Assembly: GCA_049323615.1 (NCBI GenBank)
Contig: JBMOPD010000038.1
Coordinates: 1 to 59,009 of the forward strand
Source: JBMOPD01 sp049323615
GTDB taxonomy: Bacteria; Bacillota; Desulfotomaculia; Desulfotomaculales; Desulfocucumaceae
Length of the DNA: 59,009 nucleotides
Direction of reading: 5' to 3'
Positions 7,534-15,353 of this stretch are shown here, one piece after another (position 1 is the stretch's first letter; each line of letters opens with the position of its first letter). The notes below the pieces were generated by a model, which saw only the letters and a list, made by a program, of their open reading frames with translations, ran no database searches and was not told the origin of the DNA. The translations under genes were made by a program, and so were the position numbers.

Positions 7534-9012
7534 TTAAATTATTATGCAGATTAGGCCTCCGCTTCCTTCGTTGACAATCCTCTGCAGTGTTTCCTGCAGT
7601 TTTATCTGGGCGTTTTCGGGCATCCTGTGCAGTTTGTTCTGTATCCCCTCTCTCACCAGGTCATGCAGGGACTTGCCGAATATCTCCGAATTCCATATTT
7701 TCTGCGGATTTTCCTCGAACTCGTTCAGCATGTACCGCACCAGTTCCTCGCACTGCTTTTCGGTGCCGATGATGGGAGTGATTTCGGTGGTTATGTCCGC
7801 CCTTATTACATGCAGGGAGGGGGCGCTGGCCCGCAGTTTTACCCCGAAGCGGTTGCCCTGGCGGATTAGTTCGGGCTCCTCAAGGTTCATCTCGTCAAGC
7901 CTGGGGGTGACCACCCCGTAGCCTGTTTCCCTGACCTCCTGCAGCGCCGCCGAGACCTTGTCATATTCACGTTTGGCCACGGCCAGGTCCCTTACCAGCC
8001 TGTACAGCTCATGCTCTCCTTCAACCCTGAAGCCGGTCTCCTCGGCCAGTACCTGATAGAACAATTCAGGTTTGGATGATATGTCTATGGCGGCCACCCC
8101 GGTACCCATGTCCATTTTGCTCAGGGCCACCCTGGAAACAAAATCGTAATCGCCCAGGTTTTCCACCGCGGTGTTGATATCCCGCAGCCTTCTGACGTGA
8201 CGGACAGTTTCCCGCACGGCGTCCTCAAATTTTTGTCTCAGCCAGTGCCTGGTTTCCAGTTCTTCGACCCAAAGCGGGAGCGAGATATTCACTTCGTTGA
8301 CCGGGAATTCATACAGGGCTTTTTCCAGTATGGAAAGTATGTCTTTTTGGGTCAGTTCCGCACAGTTGACCGGAATTACAGGCACGTCATATTTTTCACT
8401 CAATTCCTCGGAGAGTTCTTCCACTTCGGGCAACTGGGGGCTGGTGGTGTTCATAACCACCAAAAACGGCCTGTTTATATCCTTGAATTCTTCAATTACC
8501 CGCTCCTCTGCCTCCACGTAATTTTCCCTTGGTATATCTGTTATGCTTCCGTCGGTGGTGACCACTATGCCCATGGTGGAATGCTCTGAAATAACTTTCC
8601 TGGTGCCCAGCTCAGCGGCTTCCTGGAATGGGATGGGCTCCTCGAACCATGGTGTTGAGACCATGCGGGGGCCTTCTTCCTCTTCGTACCCCAAAGCCCC
8701 TTCAACCTTGTAGCCCACACAGTCCACCAGGCGCATCTTTACTTTCAACCCGGGGGATACATTGATTTCAACCGCCTCATTGGGAACAAACTTGGGTTCG
8801 GTGGTCATTATGGTCCGGCCTGCCCCGCTCTGCGGCAGTTCGTCCCTTGCCCTTTCCCTCTCGTGCACGTTCTTGATATTGGGGATTACCAGGAGCTCCA
8901 TGAATTTTTTAATAAAAGTTGATTTCCCGGTCCGCACTCCGCCGCCGACACCGAGATACAGGTCACCGCCGGTTCTTTCAGCAATATCACGGAAGATGTC
9001 CAGCTTTTCCAT
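7534..9012 (-). CDS. spoIVA: Stage IV sporulation protein A
   Basis: 492-residue morphogenetic ATPase of the spore coat, the same length as B. subtilis SpoIVA. It polymerises on the outer forespore membrane and anchors the basal coat layer; it acts in the mother cell. The Walker A loop GGVRTGKS is at residues 24-31, and the N-terminus LDIFRDIAERTGGDLYLGVGGG is diagnostic. The ATG at 9012 has AAGGAGGGAG upstream; the frame runs another 45 residues upstream without homology. The gene stands alone between a terminator and a divergent hydrolase gene, unlike the gpsA-spoIVA neighbourhood of B. subtilis. A sigma-E promoter is expected but I could not place one with confidence. Confidence 0.97.
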   Translation of the reverse strand: MEKLDIFRDIAERTGGDLYLGVGGGVRTGKSTFIKKFMELLVIPNIKNVHERERARDELPQSGAGRTIMTTEPKFVPNEAVEINVSPGLKVKMRLVDCVGYKVEGALGYEEEEGPRMVSTPWFEEPIPFQEAAELGTRKVISEHSTMGIVVTTDGSITDIPRENYVEAEERVIEEFKDINRPFLVVMNTTSPQLPEVEELSEELSEKYDVPVIPVNCAELTQKDILSILEKALYEFPVNEVNISLPLWVEELETRHWLRQKFEDAVRETVRHVRRLRDINTAVENLGDYDFVSRVALSKMDMGTGVAAIDISSKPELFYQVLAEETGFRVEGEHELYRLVRDLAVAKREYDKVSAALQEVRETGYGVVTPRLDEMNLEEPELIRQGNRFGVKLRASAPSLHVIRADITTEITPIIGTEKQCEELVRYMLNEFEENPQKIWNSEIFGKSLHDLVREGIQNKLHRMPENAQIKLQETLQRIVNEGSGGLICIII

Positions 9013-9273
9013 AACACTCCCTCCTTGTGGCAGGATAAAAATATTTATATTTAACCGAAAATTTATTGCATCCCCCCTAACCCTGTCACAGAATGGTTCA
9101 CCTGTGGCGGGTGTGTGAAAAATCAACGGTAAGTGTAGCTTTTTCACTGGGATTCTTTAACATTATATATATATGAATGGTTGACCGGAATATTACCAAA
9201 GTCAAAATAAAGAACCTGGCCGGATAGATTGCCGGCAAACAACATTTTAAGGGGTAAAAGGAAAAAGCCAGCC

Positions 9274-9332
9274 ACTGGTTGGTATGCCTGGATTGGCACC
9301 CGATAACGGAGTGGCGGGGCTTTTATTTTTTC
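9274..9332 (+). terminator. Complex hairpin with T-rich tail in a leader
   Basis: AAAAGCC pairs with GGCTTTT and CCACT with AGTGG across a short internal loop; a second small hairpin sits in the loop, and TTTTATTTTTT follows. It looks like an intrinsic terminator about 140 bases before the NlpC/P60 start. It could end a short leader RNA or be an attenuator. I could not match it to a known riboswitch class. Confidence 0.45.
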
Positions 9333-9356
9333 CAAAAATTTCTGCAAAGACTGTCA

Positions 9357-9443
9357 GCAGGAGCTGTTTTATTTGGCGAAATTTTACCACGATGGCAGGA
9401 AGCTCTAAATTTCTGTCGAAGAAACCTTTATGACAGATAGAAT
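9357..9443 (+). promoter_or_regulatory. Two Spo0A-box-like motifs and promoter
   Basis: Two copies of a composite motif: GCAGGA (9357-9362) then 11 bases then TGGCGAA (9374-9380); and GCAGGA (9395-9400) then 13 bases then TGTCGAA (9414-9420). TGNCGAA is the Spo0A box consensus. The second box overlaps a -35 position, with TAGAAT (9438-9443) about 18 bases further. Binding by Spo0A is inference. Confidence 0.5.
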
Positions 9444-9472
9444 TCTTAATTAACCGTGGAGGTACTTTTGGC

Positions 9473-10054
9473 ATGAAAAAAACTTTTTTGTTCGAGGCAG
9501 CCCTTTTTATCTGCCTGGCAGCAGCGGCTGTTCCGTCCCCTTCTTTGGCCGAGCAGCTGTCAACCCGGCCGGCGGCCCGGGATGGAATGATTGTTCCCGC
9601 CGTTGGCGCGGAAAATGAAAATCAACAGGTAAATGAAGATAACACCGAAATGGCCTCCCGGTCGGCAACGGGATCTTTGATTGATGAAAGATATATCTTA
9701 AAAACCGCCATGTCTTTACTGGGAAGCAGCTACCGGTACGGCGCCGAAGGCCCGAAGTCCTTCGATTGTTCGGGATTTACCAGGTACGTGTTCGGTTCTG
9801 CCGGCGTTAGCCTGCCGCACTCCGCCGCCGACCAGTCCGCCTGCGGGGCGCCGGTGGACAAGCAGGACCTGCAGCCCGGGGATCTTGTATTTTTCAGTTA
9901 TTACGGGAAAAGCGGCATTAATCACGTGGGCATATATACCGGCAACGGTGAATTCATACATGCTTCCTCGGCTAAGAAAGGAGTAGTCATCAGCAGCATG
10001 GAAACGCAATATTACCTTAACAACTATAAGGGCGCCTGCCGGGTATTCAGATAA
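9473..10054 (+). CDS. Secreted NlpC/P60 cell-wall hydrolase
   Basis: 193-residue exported peptidase. A signal peptide covers residues 1-26 (charged MKK, hydrophobic core, cleavage near SLA). A variable linker runs to ~70 and the NlpC/P60 domain fills the rest. The catalytic triad is visible: Cys99 in FDCSGF, His151 in INHVGIY and His163 in FIHASS. Such enzymes cut D-Glu-diaminopimelate bonds in peptidoglycan stem peptides. There are no SH3 or LysM binding domains, so it is a minimal form. GGAGG lies upstream of the ATG. The Spo0A-like boxes upstream suggest use at the onset of sporulation, which is inference. Confidence 0.92.
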   Translation: MKKTFLFEAALFICLAAAAVPSPSLAEQLSTRPAARDGMIVPAVGAENENQQVNEDNTEMASRSATGSLIDERYILKTAMSLLGSSYRYGAEGPKSFDCSGFTRYVFGSAGVSLPHSAADQSACGAPVDKQDLQPGDLVFFSYYGKSGINHVGIYTGNGEFIHASSAKKGVVISSMETQYYLNNYKGACRVFR

Positions 10055-10083
10055 AAATGCCGCCAGGCCGGCGACAAAAAAAG

Positions 10084-10126
10084 AAGGCGTCTTAAAACCC
10101 CATTTTAGCGGTTTATCAGACACCTT
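10084..10126. terminator. Bidirectional terminator between convergent genes
   Basis: An imperfect long stem (AAGGCGTCT paired with AGACACCTT, continuing inward) between the NlpC/P60 gene and the CBS gene. The minus strand has a run of seven T after it, so it mainly ends the CBS transcript; the plus-strand tail is AT-rich. Confidence 0.65.
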
Positions 10127-10166
10127 AATTATTATTAAAACATGTTGGCGAACATTGATAAACATT

Positions 10167-10727
10167 TTATACGGTGGCGGGTTTTTCAATGATTCTTGAC
10201 GAACCCCGGGCTTTGCTGTTCCGGGATTCTCTTGTGGACATAAAGCCGGTAAGTTCGTAATAACGGTAAAATATTTCCCTCAAGCTTAATATACCTATTA
10301 TCTTTTCCCCTTCCTTTACCGGAAGATAGTTGATGCCGTGCCTGACGAACATATGTGCCGCTTCTGATATAGTGCTGTTACAATCAATGGAAAACATTAC
10401 CAGGGGGCGCATCACCTCGCGCACGGTGATCTTTCCGTTCTCACGTATTTTTTTAATATAATACCAGCTGAAACACTCGGCCCGGAAGGCGGGATCTTCT
10501 TCTAACATCCTGATGCCAATTGCGTTGAGCATGCCTTTTATTGTTAAGATTCCTGTCGGCTCCCCACCGTCGTTCAGCACCACCAGCAGGCGGTGCCCGT
10601 GCCATGCCCCTCCTTTATGCATGGAATTGGTAAGAACCTTCAGCGCGGTGCATATTTTTTCATTTTCACCAACGGTTAGATATTCTTCCAGCGGAATCAT
10701 GTAACGGCCCACCGGTTCCGGTGTCAC
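10167..10727 (-). CDS. CBS domain protein
   Basis: 186-residue soluble protein with a pair of CBS motifs (about residues 8-75 and 100-165), a Bateman module that normally binds adenine nucleotides. The second half reads VREVMRPLVMFSIDCNSTISEAAHMF, then GINYLPVKEGEKIIGILSLREI. A 25-residue insert separates the two motifs. No catalytic domain is attached. It follows another CBS gene 17 bases upstream, so the two are probably co-transcribed and may act together. The target is unknown. Confidence 0.75.
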   Translation of the reverse strand: MTPEPVGRYMIPLEEYLTVGENEKICTALKVLTNSMHKGGAWHGHRLLVVLNDGGEPTGILTIKGMLNAIGIRMLEEDPAFRAECFSWYYIKKIRENGKITVREVMRPLVMFSIDCNSTISEAAHMFVRHGINYLPVKEGEKIIGILSLREIFYRYYELTGFMSTRESRNSKARGSSRIIEKPATV

Positions 10728-10744
10728 TGGAATCCCCCCTTAAA

Positions 10745-11206
10745 CTACAGCATTTCTTCAATAAACCAGAACAGGTCAATAGCCCTTATTATTCCGACAG
10801 GATTATTTCCATGGCACACCGGAACCGAGTTGACGCGGTTTTCCATCATTAACCGGACGGCCTGCCGGGCATCGTCATTTACGTCAACAAAGCCGGTGTT
10901 CAGGGGCCTCATTAAATTCTTCACCGGAATCCCGGCATCTTTTTTCCTTTTCTTTACGAAAAGGTTTTTAACTCTCCTGGCCGGGCGGTTTTTTTCAATG
11001 GCTTTTAAAATTGCACGCAGGGATAGAATGCCGATCCTTTGATTGAACTTATTTGTCACAATTAAAGATTCATAGCCCTGCCAGGTGCTGTCCCTGTTGC
11101 CGTACTTTTGGACCAGGACCGCCGCAGCTTTGTTGATGTAATCATCCTCGGCAACTACGGGATATTCATCGATGGGCACCATGACGTCAGCAGCTTTGAC
11201 CTTCAC
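10745..11206 (-). CDS. CBS domain protein
   Basis: 153-residue paralogue of the next gene downstream, again only a CBS pair: KAADVMVPIDEYPVVAEDDYI at the N-terminus, VKNLMRPLNTGFVDVNDDARQAV in the second half and VNSVPVCHGNNPVGIIRAIDLFWF near the end. A basic stretch (residues ~92-105, rich in Arg/Lys) joins the halves. It is transcribed away from the histidine kinase gene, with about 240 bases between the two starts. Role unknown; an energy or nucleotide sensor is the family expectation. Confidence 0.75.
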   Translation of the reverse strand: MKVKAADVMVPIDEYPVVAEDDYINKAAAVLVQKYGNRDSTWQGYESLIVTNKFNQRIGILSLRAILKAIEKNRPARRVKNLFVKKRKKDAGIPVKNLMRPLNTGFVDVNDDARQAVRLMMENRVNSVPVCHGNNPVGIIRAIDLFWFIEEML

Positions 11207-11396
11207 GGGGTTTCACCTTCCCGCCGGTACGCTTTTCAAAAGGACAATCAAATTTTCTGAATAGCAAGACGGGTACCAGTCAATTTTAACCGGCATCCCT
11301 TTAAAAACAATATTTTTAAGTCGGGGGTTTTGTTTGGTGACGGGGTAATTTTGCTCATAGTGGGCGAAAAATACTCACACAGCAACCCTGAAGTGA

Positions 11397-11402
11397 TATA
11401 AT
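11397..11402 (+). promoter_or_regulatory. Putative -10 box of the kinase-regulator operon
   Basis: Perfect TATAAT 42 bases before the kinase start. The -35 region 17 bases upstream (CTCACA) is weak, so activation or low constitutive expression is likely. Confidence 0.45.
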
Positions 11403-11443
11403 ATAATAACATTGAGGCTTTTTTATGAGGGGCTCCGATTGAA

Positions 11444-13270
11444 ATGAAAGTTAAGGTCAGGTATGAGGGTTTTATAAACCAGTTGCTTATTTTAATAGTA
11501 ATTTTACTGTTGATTCCCATTGCGCTGACGGTTTATCTTTTTCATGTGGTGCACGCCACCGAGCTGGGCCTGATCAAGAGCCAGCAGGATGTTATGGAAA
11601 AGGCCATGGATTATCTTGACAGCAACCTGGAAGGATCCTTCGAAAGCATTCTGGCCGGGCTGCATGTGCAAGATTTGCCCAGGCGCGAACAGGAAAAGGC
11701 CCTCAACCAGGCCCTCAAGCCTATCGTGGAAAAGGCTGGCGAAAAGTATCCCAACCTGGAAATGGGCTATTATTCCAAGGATTTTGACGTCATTCTGGAC
11801 GGCGACAACCTGCACCTGCACGAGAATTTCTCCACTCGCAGAAAGCGTAATTTTGACGAAACCATGGAGAACAGGAACGCTGTCTTTGAAGTTTTGGGAC
11901 AGTCGGAGAGCGGACAGCTTGAAACTTACCGGCCGCTGTTCAGGGACGGAAAGGTTATCGGCGCCGTCTGGGCCAGCAAGAACATAAAGCAGATATACAG
12001 AACAATTGATGAAATGAAGCGGGTCTTTTACGGCCTCATTATAATCGGCATCCTGCTGGGTTTCGGAGGTGCTTTCAGCCTGATCAACAAGTTTGCCAGG
12101 AACGTTAACGAGATTAAAAGAGGGCTGAAAGTTATCAGTAACGATCCTACCTTCATAATTCCCAGGGGATCCGGGGAACTGGGTGAAATTACCGATGCTG
12201 TTAACGATATGTTTAAAAAGCTGATTGACGTGCAAAATTACAATGACCTGATCCTGTCCAGCATTGATGACGGCATTATCGCCATAGACAAAAATGAGCG
12301 GGTGATCAGTTTTAACCCGGCGGCAGAGCGCATGTTCAATCTGGATAATTCATGCCTGGGCAGGAAAATAAACGAAATTTTTGCCGGGCGCTCTCCTTTT
12401 GCCAGTTACCTTATAAACACCCTTAGCGAGGATAAGCCCGTGAAGGACGTGGATGTAATTTACGAGCACCCCCGGGAGGGATCAAGGCACCTGCTGATCA
12501 GCACATCGTTGATGGTGAATGTCAGGCGGGAGCTGATTGGCGCCCAGTTGCACGTCAGGGACATTACCGAAAAGGTGCGCCTGCAGGAAGGTATAAACAA
12601 GCAGGAAAGGCTGGCCTCCCTGGGTAAGCTGGTAGCCGGCGTGGCCCACGAAATAAGAAGTCCCCTGACCTCCATCAACGGGTATATCCAATTCTGGAAC
12701 AAGGGCAACGTTCCTTCGCCCAAGTCTTTAAAGATAGTCAACCGCGAAATGAACCGTCTCAGCTCTATCACCGACCAACTCCTGGAATTTGCCAGGCCCG
12801 CCAGGGCCGTGTTCGAAGAATGCGACCTGAACAGCCTGGTTAAAAGGTCGATCCAGTTTTTTGCCGATTCCCGCGAAGGGGATATCGACATATACTGCAA
12901 TTTTGAGCAAAAATTGCCCGCTGCCATGATCGACCCGCGCCAGATTGAACAGGTGCTGTCGAATATTTTGTATAACGCCTACCAGGCCATGAACGGAAAG
13001 GGCAGGCTGGAGATTTCAACGTGGCTGGACGGGGAAAACAAAATGCTGGGGGTGGCGGTAAAGGATAACGGCTGTGGTATACCCGAAGAGGTTATTCCCA
13101 ACCTGTTTGAACCGTTTTTTACCACCAAGTCGAAGGGAACAGGGCTGGGACTGGCCATTGCCCACGAAATCATGGAGGCTCACAACGGGTTTATTCAGGT
13201 GGAAAGTAAACTGAACCGGGGCACCACGGTCAAGGTTTTTCTGCCAGTGGCTAAAAGAGGTGAAAATTGA
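11444..13270 (+). CDS. Membrane sensor histidine kinase (AtoS/NtrB class)
   Basis: 608-residue two-component sensor. Transmembrane segments at about 12-35 and 194-216 enclose an extracellular sensor region of ~160 residues with a Cache-like look (LRDG-type segment YRPLFRDGKVIGAVWASKN before the second helix). A HAMP-like linker follows, then a PAS domain (~262-375), HisKA with phospho-acceptor His402 in GVAHEIRSPL, and HATPase with NILYNAYQAM, DNGCGIP, FEPFFTTK and GTGLGLA. The stop overlaps the regulator start by one base (TGATG), so the pair is translationally coupled. The ligand cannot be read from the sequence; the downstream exporter operon suggests a small anion or sulfur compound. Confidence 0.93.
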   Translation: MKVKVRYEGFINQLLILIVILLLIPIALTVYLFHVVHATELGLIKSQQDVMEKAMDYLDSNLEGSFESILAGLHVQDLPRREQEKALNQALKPIVEKAGEKYPNLEMGYYSKDFDVILDGDNLHLHENFSTRRKRNFDETMENRNAVFEVLGQSESGQLETYRPLFRDGKVIGAVWASKNIKQIYRTIDEMKRVFYGLIIIGILLGFGGAFSLINKFARNVNEIKRGLKVISNDPTFIIPRGSGELGEITDAVNDMFKKLIDVQNYNDLILSSIDDGIIAIDKNERVISFNPAAERMFNLDNSCLGRKINEIFAGRSPFASYLINTLSEDKPVKDVDVIYEHPREGSRHLLISTSLMVNVRRELIGAQLHVRDITEKVRLQEGINKQERLASLGKLVAGVAHEIRSPLTSINGYIQFWNKGNVPSPKSLKIVNREMNRLSSITDQLLEFARPARAVFEECDLNSLVKRSIQFFADSREGDIDIYCNFEQKLPAAMIDPRQIEQVLSNILYNAYQAMNGKGRLEISTWLDGENKMLGVAVKDNGCGIPEEVIPNLFEPFFTTKSKGTGLGLAIAHEIMEAHNGFIQVESKLNRGTTVKVFLPVAKRGEN

Positions 13271-14670
13271 TGGCAAAAGTGCTTATAGTTGACGATGAGG
13301 AAGGCGTATGCGAGCTGCTCAGGGATGTCCTGGAAGACGCCGGATTTGAAGTGATGCTGGCCTATAACGCGGCGGACGCGCTTGAAATACTGGAAAATGA
13401 AAACCCCGACACGGTGCTGCTTGATATCAGGCTGCCCGATGCCGACGGTTTGCAGGTAATGGAAAAGATAAAAAAAATGGGCATTCAGGTGCCGGTGATT
13501 TTAATGACTGCCTTCGGCACAACGGAAATTGCCATCCAGGCCATGAAGCAGGGCGCCCATGACTATCTGAACAAGCCCTTAAACCTGGATGAACTGCTGG
13601 TCACTGTCCAGAAGGCGGTCAAAATGCAGGAACTGGTTTCCGAGGTGGCCACCCTGCGGGAGGAGCTTGAATTTGATGCGGATTACGTTGACAACCTTAT
13701 CGGGCAATCCAGGCACATGCAGGATATATATAAAATTATTGGCAAGGTGGCGGACAGCGACATTACCGTGCTGATCCAGGGTGAGAGCGGCACCGGCAAG
13801 GAGGTGGTGGCCAGGGCCATTCATAACAACAGCAGGCGCAGCAACCGGCCGTTTATTAAGATAAACTGCGCCACCATACCGGAACACCTGATCGAAAGCG
13901 AACTTTTCGGGCATGAAAGGGGGGCCTTTACCGGGGCCGTCAACCAGAAGCCCGGTAAATTTGAGCTGGCCCACAACGGCACAGTCTTCCTGGACGAAAT
14001 AGGTGAGCTGTCTCTGAATACCCAGGTCAAACTTTTGCACGTGCTTCAGGAAAAGGAATTCGAGCGGATCGGCGGCAACAAGAGCATTAAGGTGGATGTC
14101 CGCATCCTGACGGCCACCAACAGGGACATCAAGAAAATGGTGGAAGAAGGTAAATTCCGTGAAGACCTTTACTACAGGATTAACGTGGTAAATATAAAAC
14201 TCCCTCCCCTGAGGGAAAGGCCAGAAGACATTCCCCTGCTGTTTAATTACTTTCTGAAAAAATTCTCCACCAACTATAACAAAAAAATTACGGGCGTTTC
14301 CCCGCAGGCCATGGCCGTAATTACCAATTATGACTGGCCCGGCAACGTGCGGGAACTGAAGAATGTCTGCGAGCAGGCCGTGGTCATGTCCCGGGGTTCG
14401 GTGATCCTTGTGGATGATTTGCCCATCGGGGGAAAGAACGGGGAGTTTTTCATTGGCAGTAATGATTCCAATATCCATATCAATATTAATGACAACAGGC
14501 CGTTGAAGGAAATAGTGGCCGAAGTTGAAAGACAGGTGATCCTGAAGGCACTGAAAGATAACAACTGGAACCGGCAGGATACAGCCAGGGCGCTGAACTT
14601 AAACCGGAGGTCACTGTATGACAAGATGAAAGAGTACAATTTGCTGAATGCGGGCAGAAACCGCCCGTAA
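13270..14670 (+). CDS. Sigma-54-dependent response regulator (NtrC/AtoC family)
   Basis: 466-residue activator. Receiver domain at 1-120 with phospho-acceptor Asp52 in LLDIRLPD; AAA+ domain with Walker A GESGTGKE (171-178), the sigma-54 contact loop GAFTGA (218-223), and Walker B TVFLDEIG (238-245); a Fis-type helix-turn-helix at the C-terminus (ARALNLNRRSLYDKMKEY). It should remodel RNA polymerase-sigma-54. The ATG at 13270 overlaps the kinase stop and has AGAGGTG upstream. A sigma-54 promoter begins 105 bases after its stop, so its target is almost certainly the next operon. Confidence 0.95.
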   Translation: MAKVLIVDDEEGVCELLRDVLEDAGFEVMLAYNAADALEILENENPDTVLLDIRLPDADGLQVMEKIKKMGIQVPVILMTAFGTTEIAIQAMKQGAHDYLNKPLNLDELLVTVQKAVKMQELVSEVATLREELEFDADYVDNLIGQSRHMQDIYKIIGKVADSDITVLIQGESGTGKEVVARAIHNNSRRSNRPFIKINCATIPEHLIESELFGHERGAFTGAVNQKPGKFELAHNGTVFLDEIGELSLNTQVKLLHVLQEKEFERIGGNKSIKVDVRILTATNRDIKKMVEEGKFREDLYYRINVVNIKLPPLRERPEDIPLLFNYFLKKFSTNYNKKITGVSPQAMAVITNYDWPGNVRELKNVCEQAVVMSRGSVILVDDLPIGGKNGEFFIGSNDSNIHININDNRPLKEIVAEVERQVILKALKDNNWNRQDTARALNLNRRSLYDKMKEYNLLNAGRNRP

Positions 14671-14683
14671 AAGATGGGTAAAT

Positions 14684-14756
14684 ATTGCCCGTAACATGTT
14701 GCAGCCGGGGGTTGTTTAGACAGCCCCCGGCCCTTTTTTGCTGCAAAGCGGGCAAT
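14684..14756 (+). repeat. Nested inverted repeats around the terminator
   Basis: Three pairs of arms are nested about one centre: ATTGCCCG (14684-14691) with CGGGCAAT (14749-14756), TTGCAG (14699-14704) with CTGCAA (14741-14746), and CCGGGGG (14705-14711) with CCCCCGG (14724-14730). The inner pair makes the terminator. The outer pairs, 20-90 bases before the -24 element, are candidate enhancer sites for the regulator. Confidence 0.6.
14705..14739 (+). terminator. Intrinsic terminator after the response regulator
   Basis: CCGGGGG/CCCCCGG stem with a 12-base loop followed by CCC and six T. It separates the kinase-regulator operon from the sigma-54 operon. Confidence 0.85.
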
Positions 14757-14775
14757 TTGCGTTGCTTTTGCAGGC

Positions 14776-14791
14776 TGGCACCCCTTTTGCT
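14776..14791 (+). promoter_or_regulatory. Sigma-54 (-24/-12) promoter
   Basis: TGGCACCCCTTTTGCT matches the sigma-54 consensus TGGCAC-N5-TTGCW, with GG and GC exactly ten bases apart. Transcription should start near 14802. It lies right after a sigma-54 activator gene and before a co-directional operon. Confidence 0.92.
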
Positions 14792-14845
14792 TAATGGAAG
14801 AATCATAAAATAATTTTCACTTTCACAAGTTATGGGAGGTGAGCA

Positions 14846-14923
14846 TTGAAAGCACCAACAAGAACAAGCTGCCCTGCCGGCTGCGCTACAGGCAGAACAC
14901 GGGAGAAAGGATCAGAAGATTAG
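14846..14923 (+). CDS. Small ORF, 25 residues, CPAGC motif
   Basis: Begins with TTG at 14846, preceded by a very strong ribosome binding site (GGGAGGTGA, six bases from GGAGG to the start). The peptide is basic, with one CPAGC motif (Cys9, Cys13), and ends at TAG 14921-14923, which forms part of the binding site of the next gene (TAGGAGGGG). The tight fit suggests translational coupling. It is the first ORF after the sigma-54 promoter. It may be a real small protein or a leader peptide; no family is recognised and no computed support was available. Confidence 0.5.
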   Translation: MKAPTRTSCPAGCATGRTREKGSED

Positions 14924-14933
14924 GAGGGGTAAA

Positions 14934-15341
14934 ATGGCCGGAATGAACTGCCAACTCCAGTTTGCAAGAAATGAGAAATTGAAAAAAATAAGTGTCTGGG
15001 TCAGTTGTGTTTTTTTTGCCCTGTCGGTTTTACTTTTCTGGCTGGGCCTGGATTTTCTAAAGACCGGGGTCTTTCCGCATTATTATGACGCCAAAAGACA
15101 CACCATCGTACAGCAAAATCCCGATACCGGGGAAATTTATGCCTGGAAGGACGTTACCGGTCAAATATATACACCCGACGACAGTCAAATCAGTAATTTT
15201 ACCTGGGGAACCACTGCCCTGCTGCTGCTGGTGATGGTTTTCGGCGCTTACGGCTATAACGCAACCATGAAGCATTATTCCAAAATGCTCCTGGATGGCG
15301 AGGCTAAAGCAAGAAAGAGTTACGTGCCGAGACTTCAATAG
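14934..15341 (+). CDS. Small membrane protein of the TSUP operon
   Basis: 135-residue protein with two transmembrane helices (about residues 19-45 and 92-110) and a loop of about 45 residues between them, rich in Tyr, Asp and Gln, probably outside the membrane. The C-terminus is short and basic. AGGAGGGG precedes the ATG by four bases. No family is recognised. Its place as the first full-size gene of the sigma-54 operon, 12 bases before the TauE/SafE exporter, suggests an accessory subunit of the transport system. Confidence 0.7.
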   Translation: MAGMNCQLQFARNEKLKKISVWVSCVFFALSVLLFWLGLDFLKTGVFPHYYDAKRHTIVQQNPDTGEIYAWKDVTGQIYTPDDSQISNFTWGTTALLLLVMVFGAYGYNATMKHYSKMLLDGEAKARKSYVPRLQ

Positions 15342-15353
15342 GGGGTTGCCCGG

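Larger units (their letters stand above)
9013..9472. other. Divergent intergenic region, spoIVA / NlpC-P60 gene
   Basis: 460 bases without a credible gene. It should hold the spoIVA promoter (minus strand) and the promoter and leader of the NlpC/P60 gene (plus strand). The plus-strand part contains a two-part hairpin with a T tail and two GCAGGA/0A-box-like motifs, listed separately. Confidence 0.6.

Noticed and set aside
9200..9350. c-di-AMP (ydaO) or c-di-GMP riboswitch
   Set aside because: The conserved cores of these classes are not found; only a terminator-like hairpin is supported.
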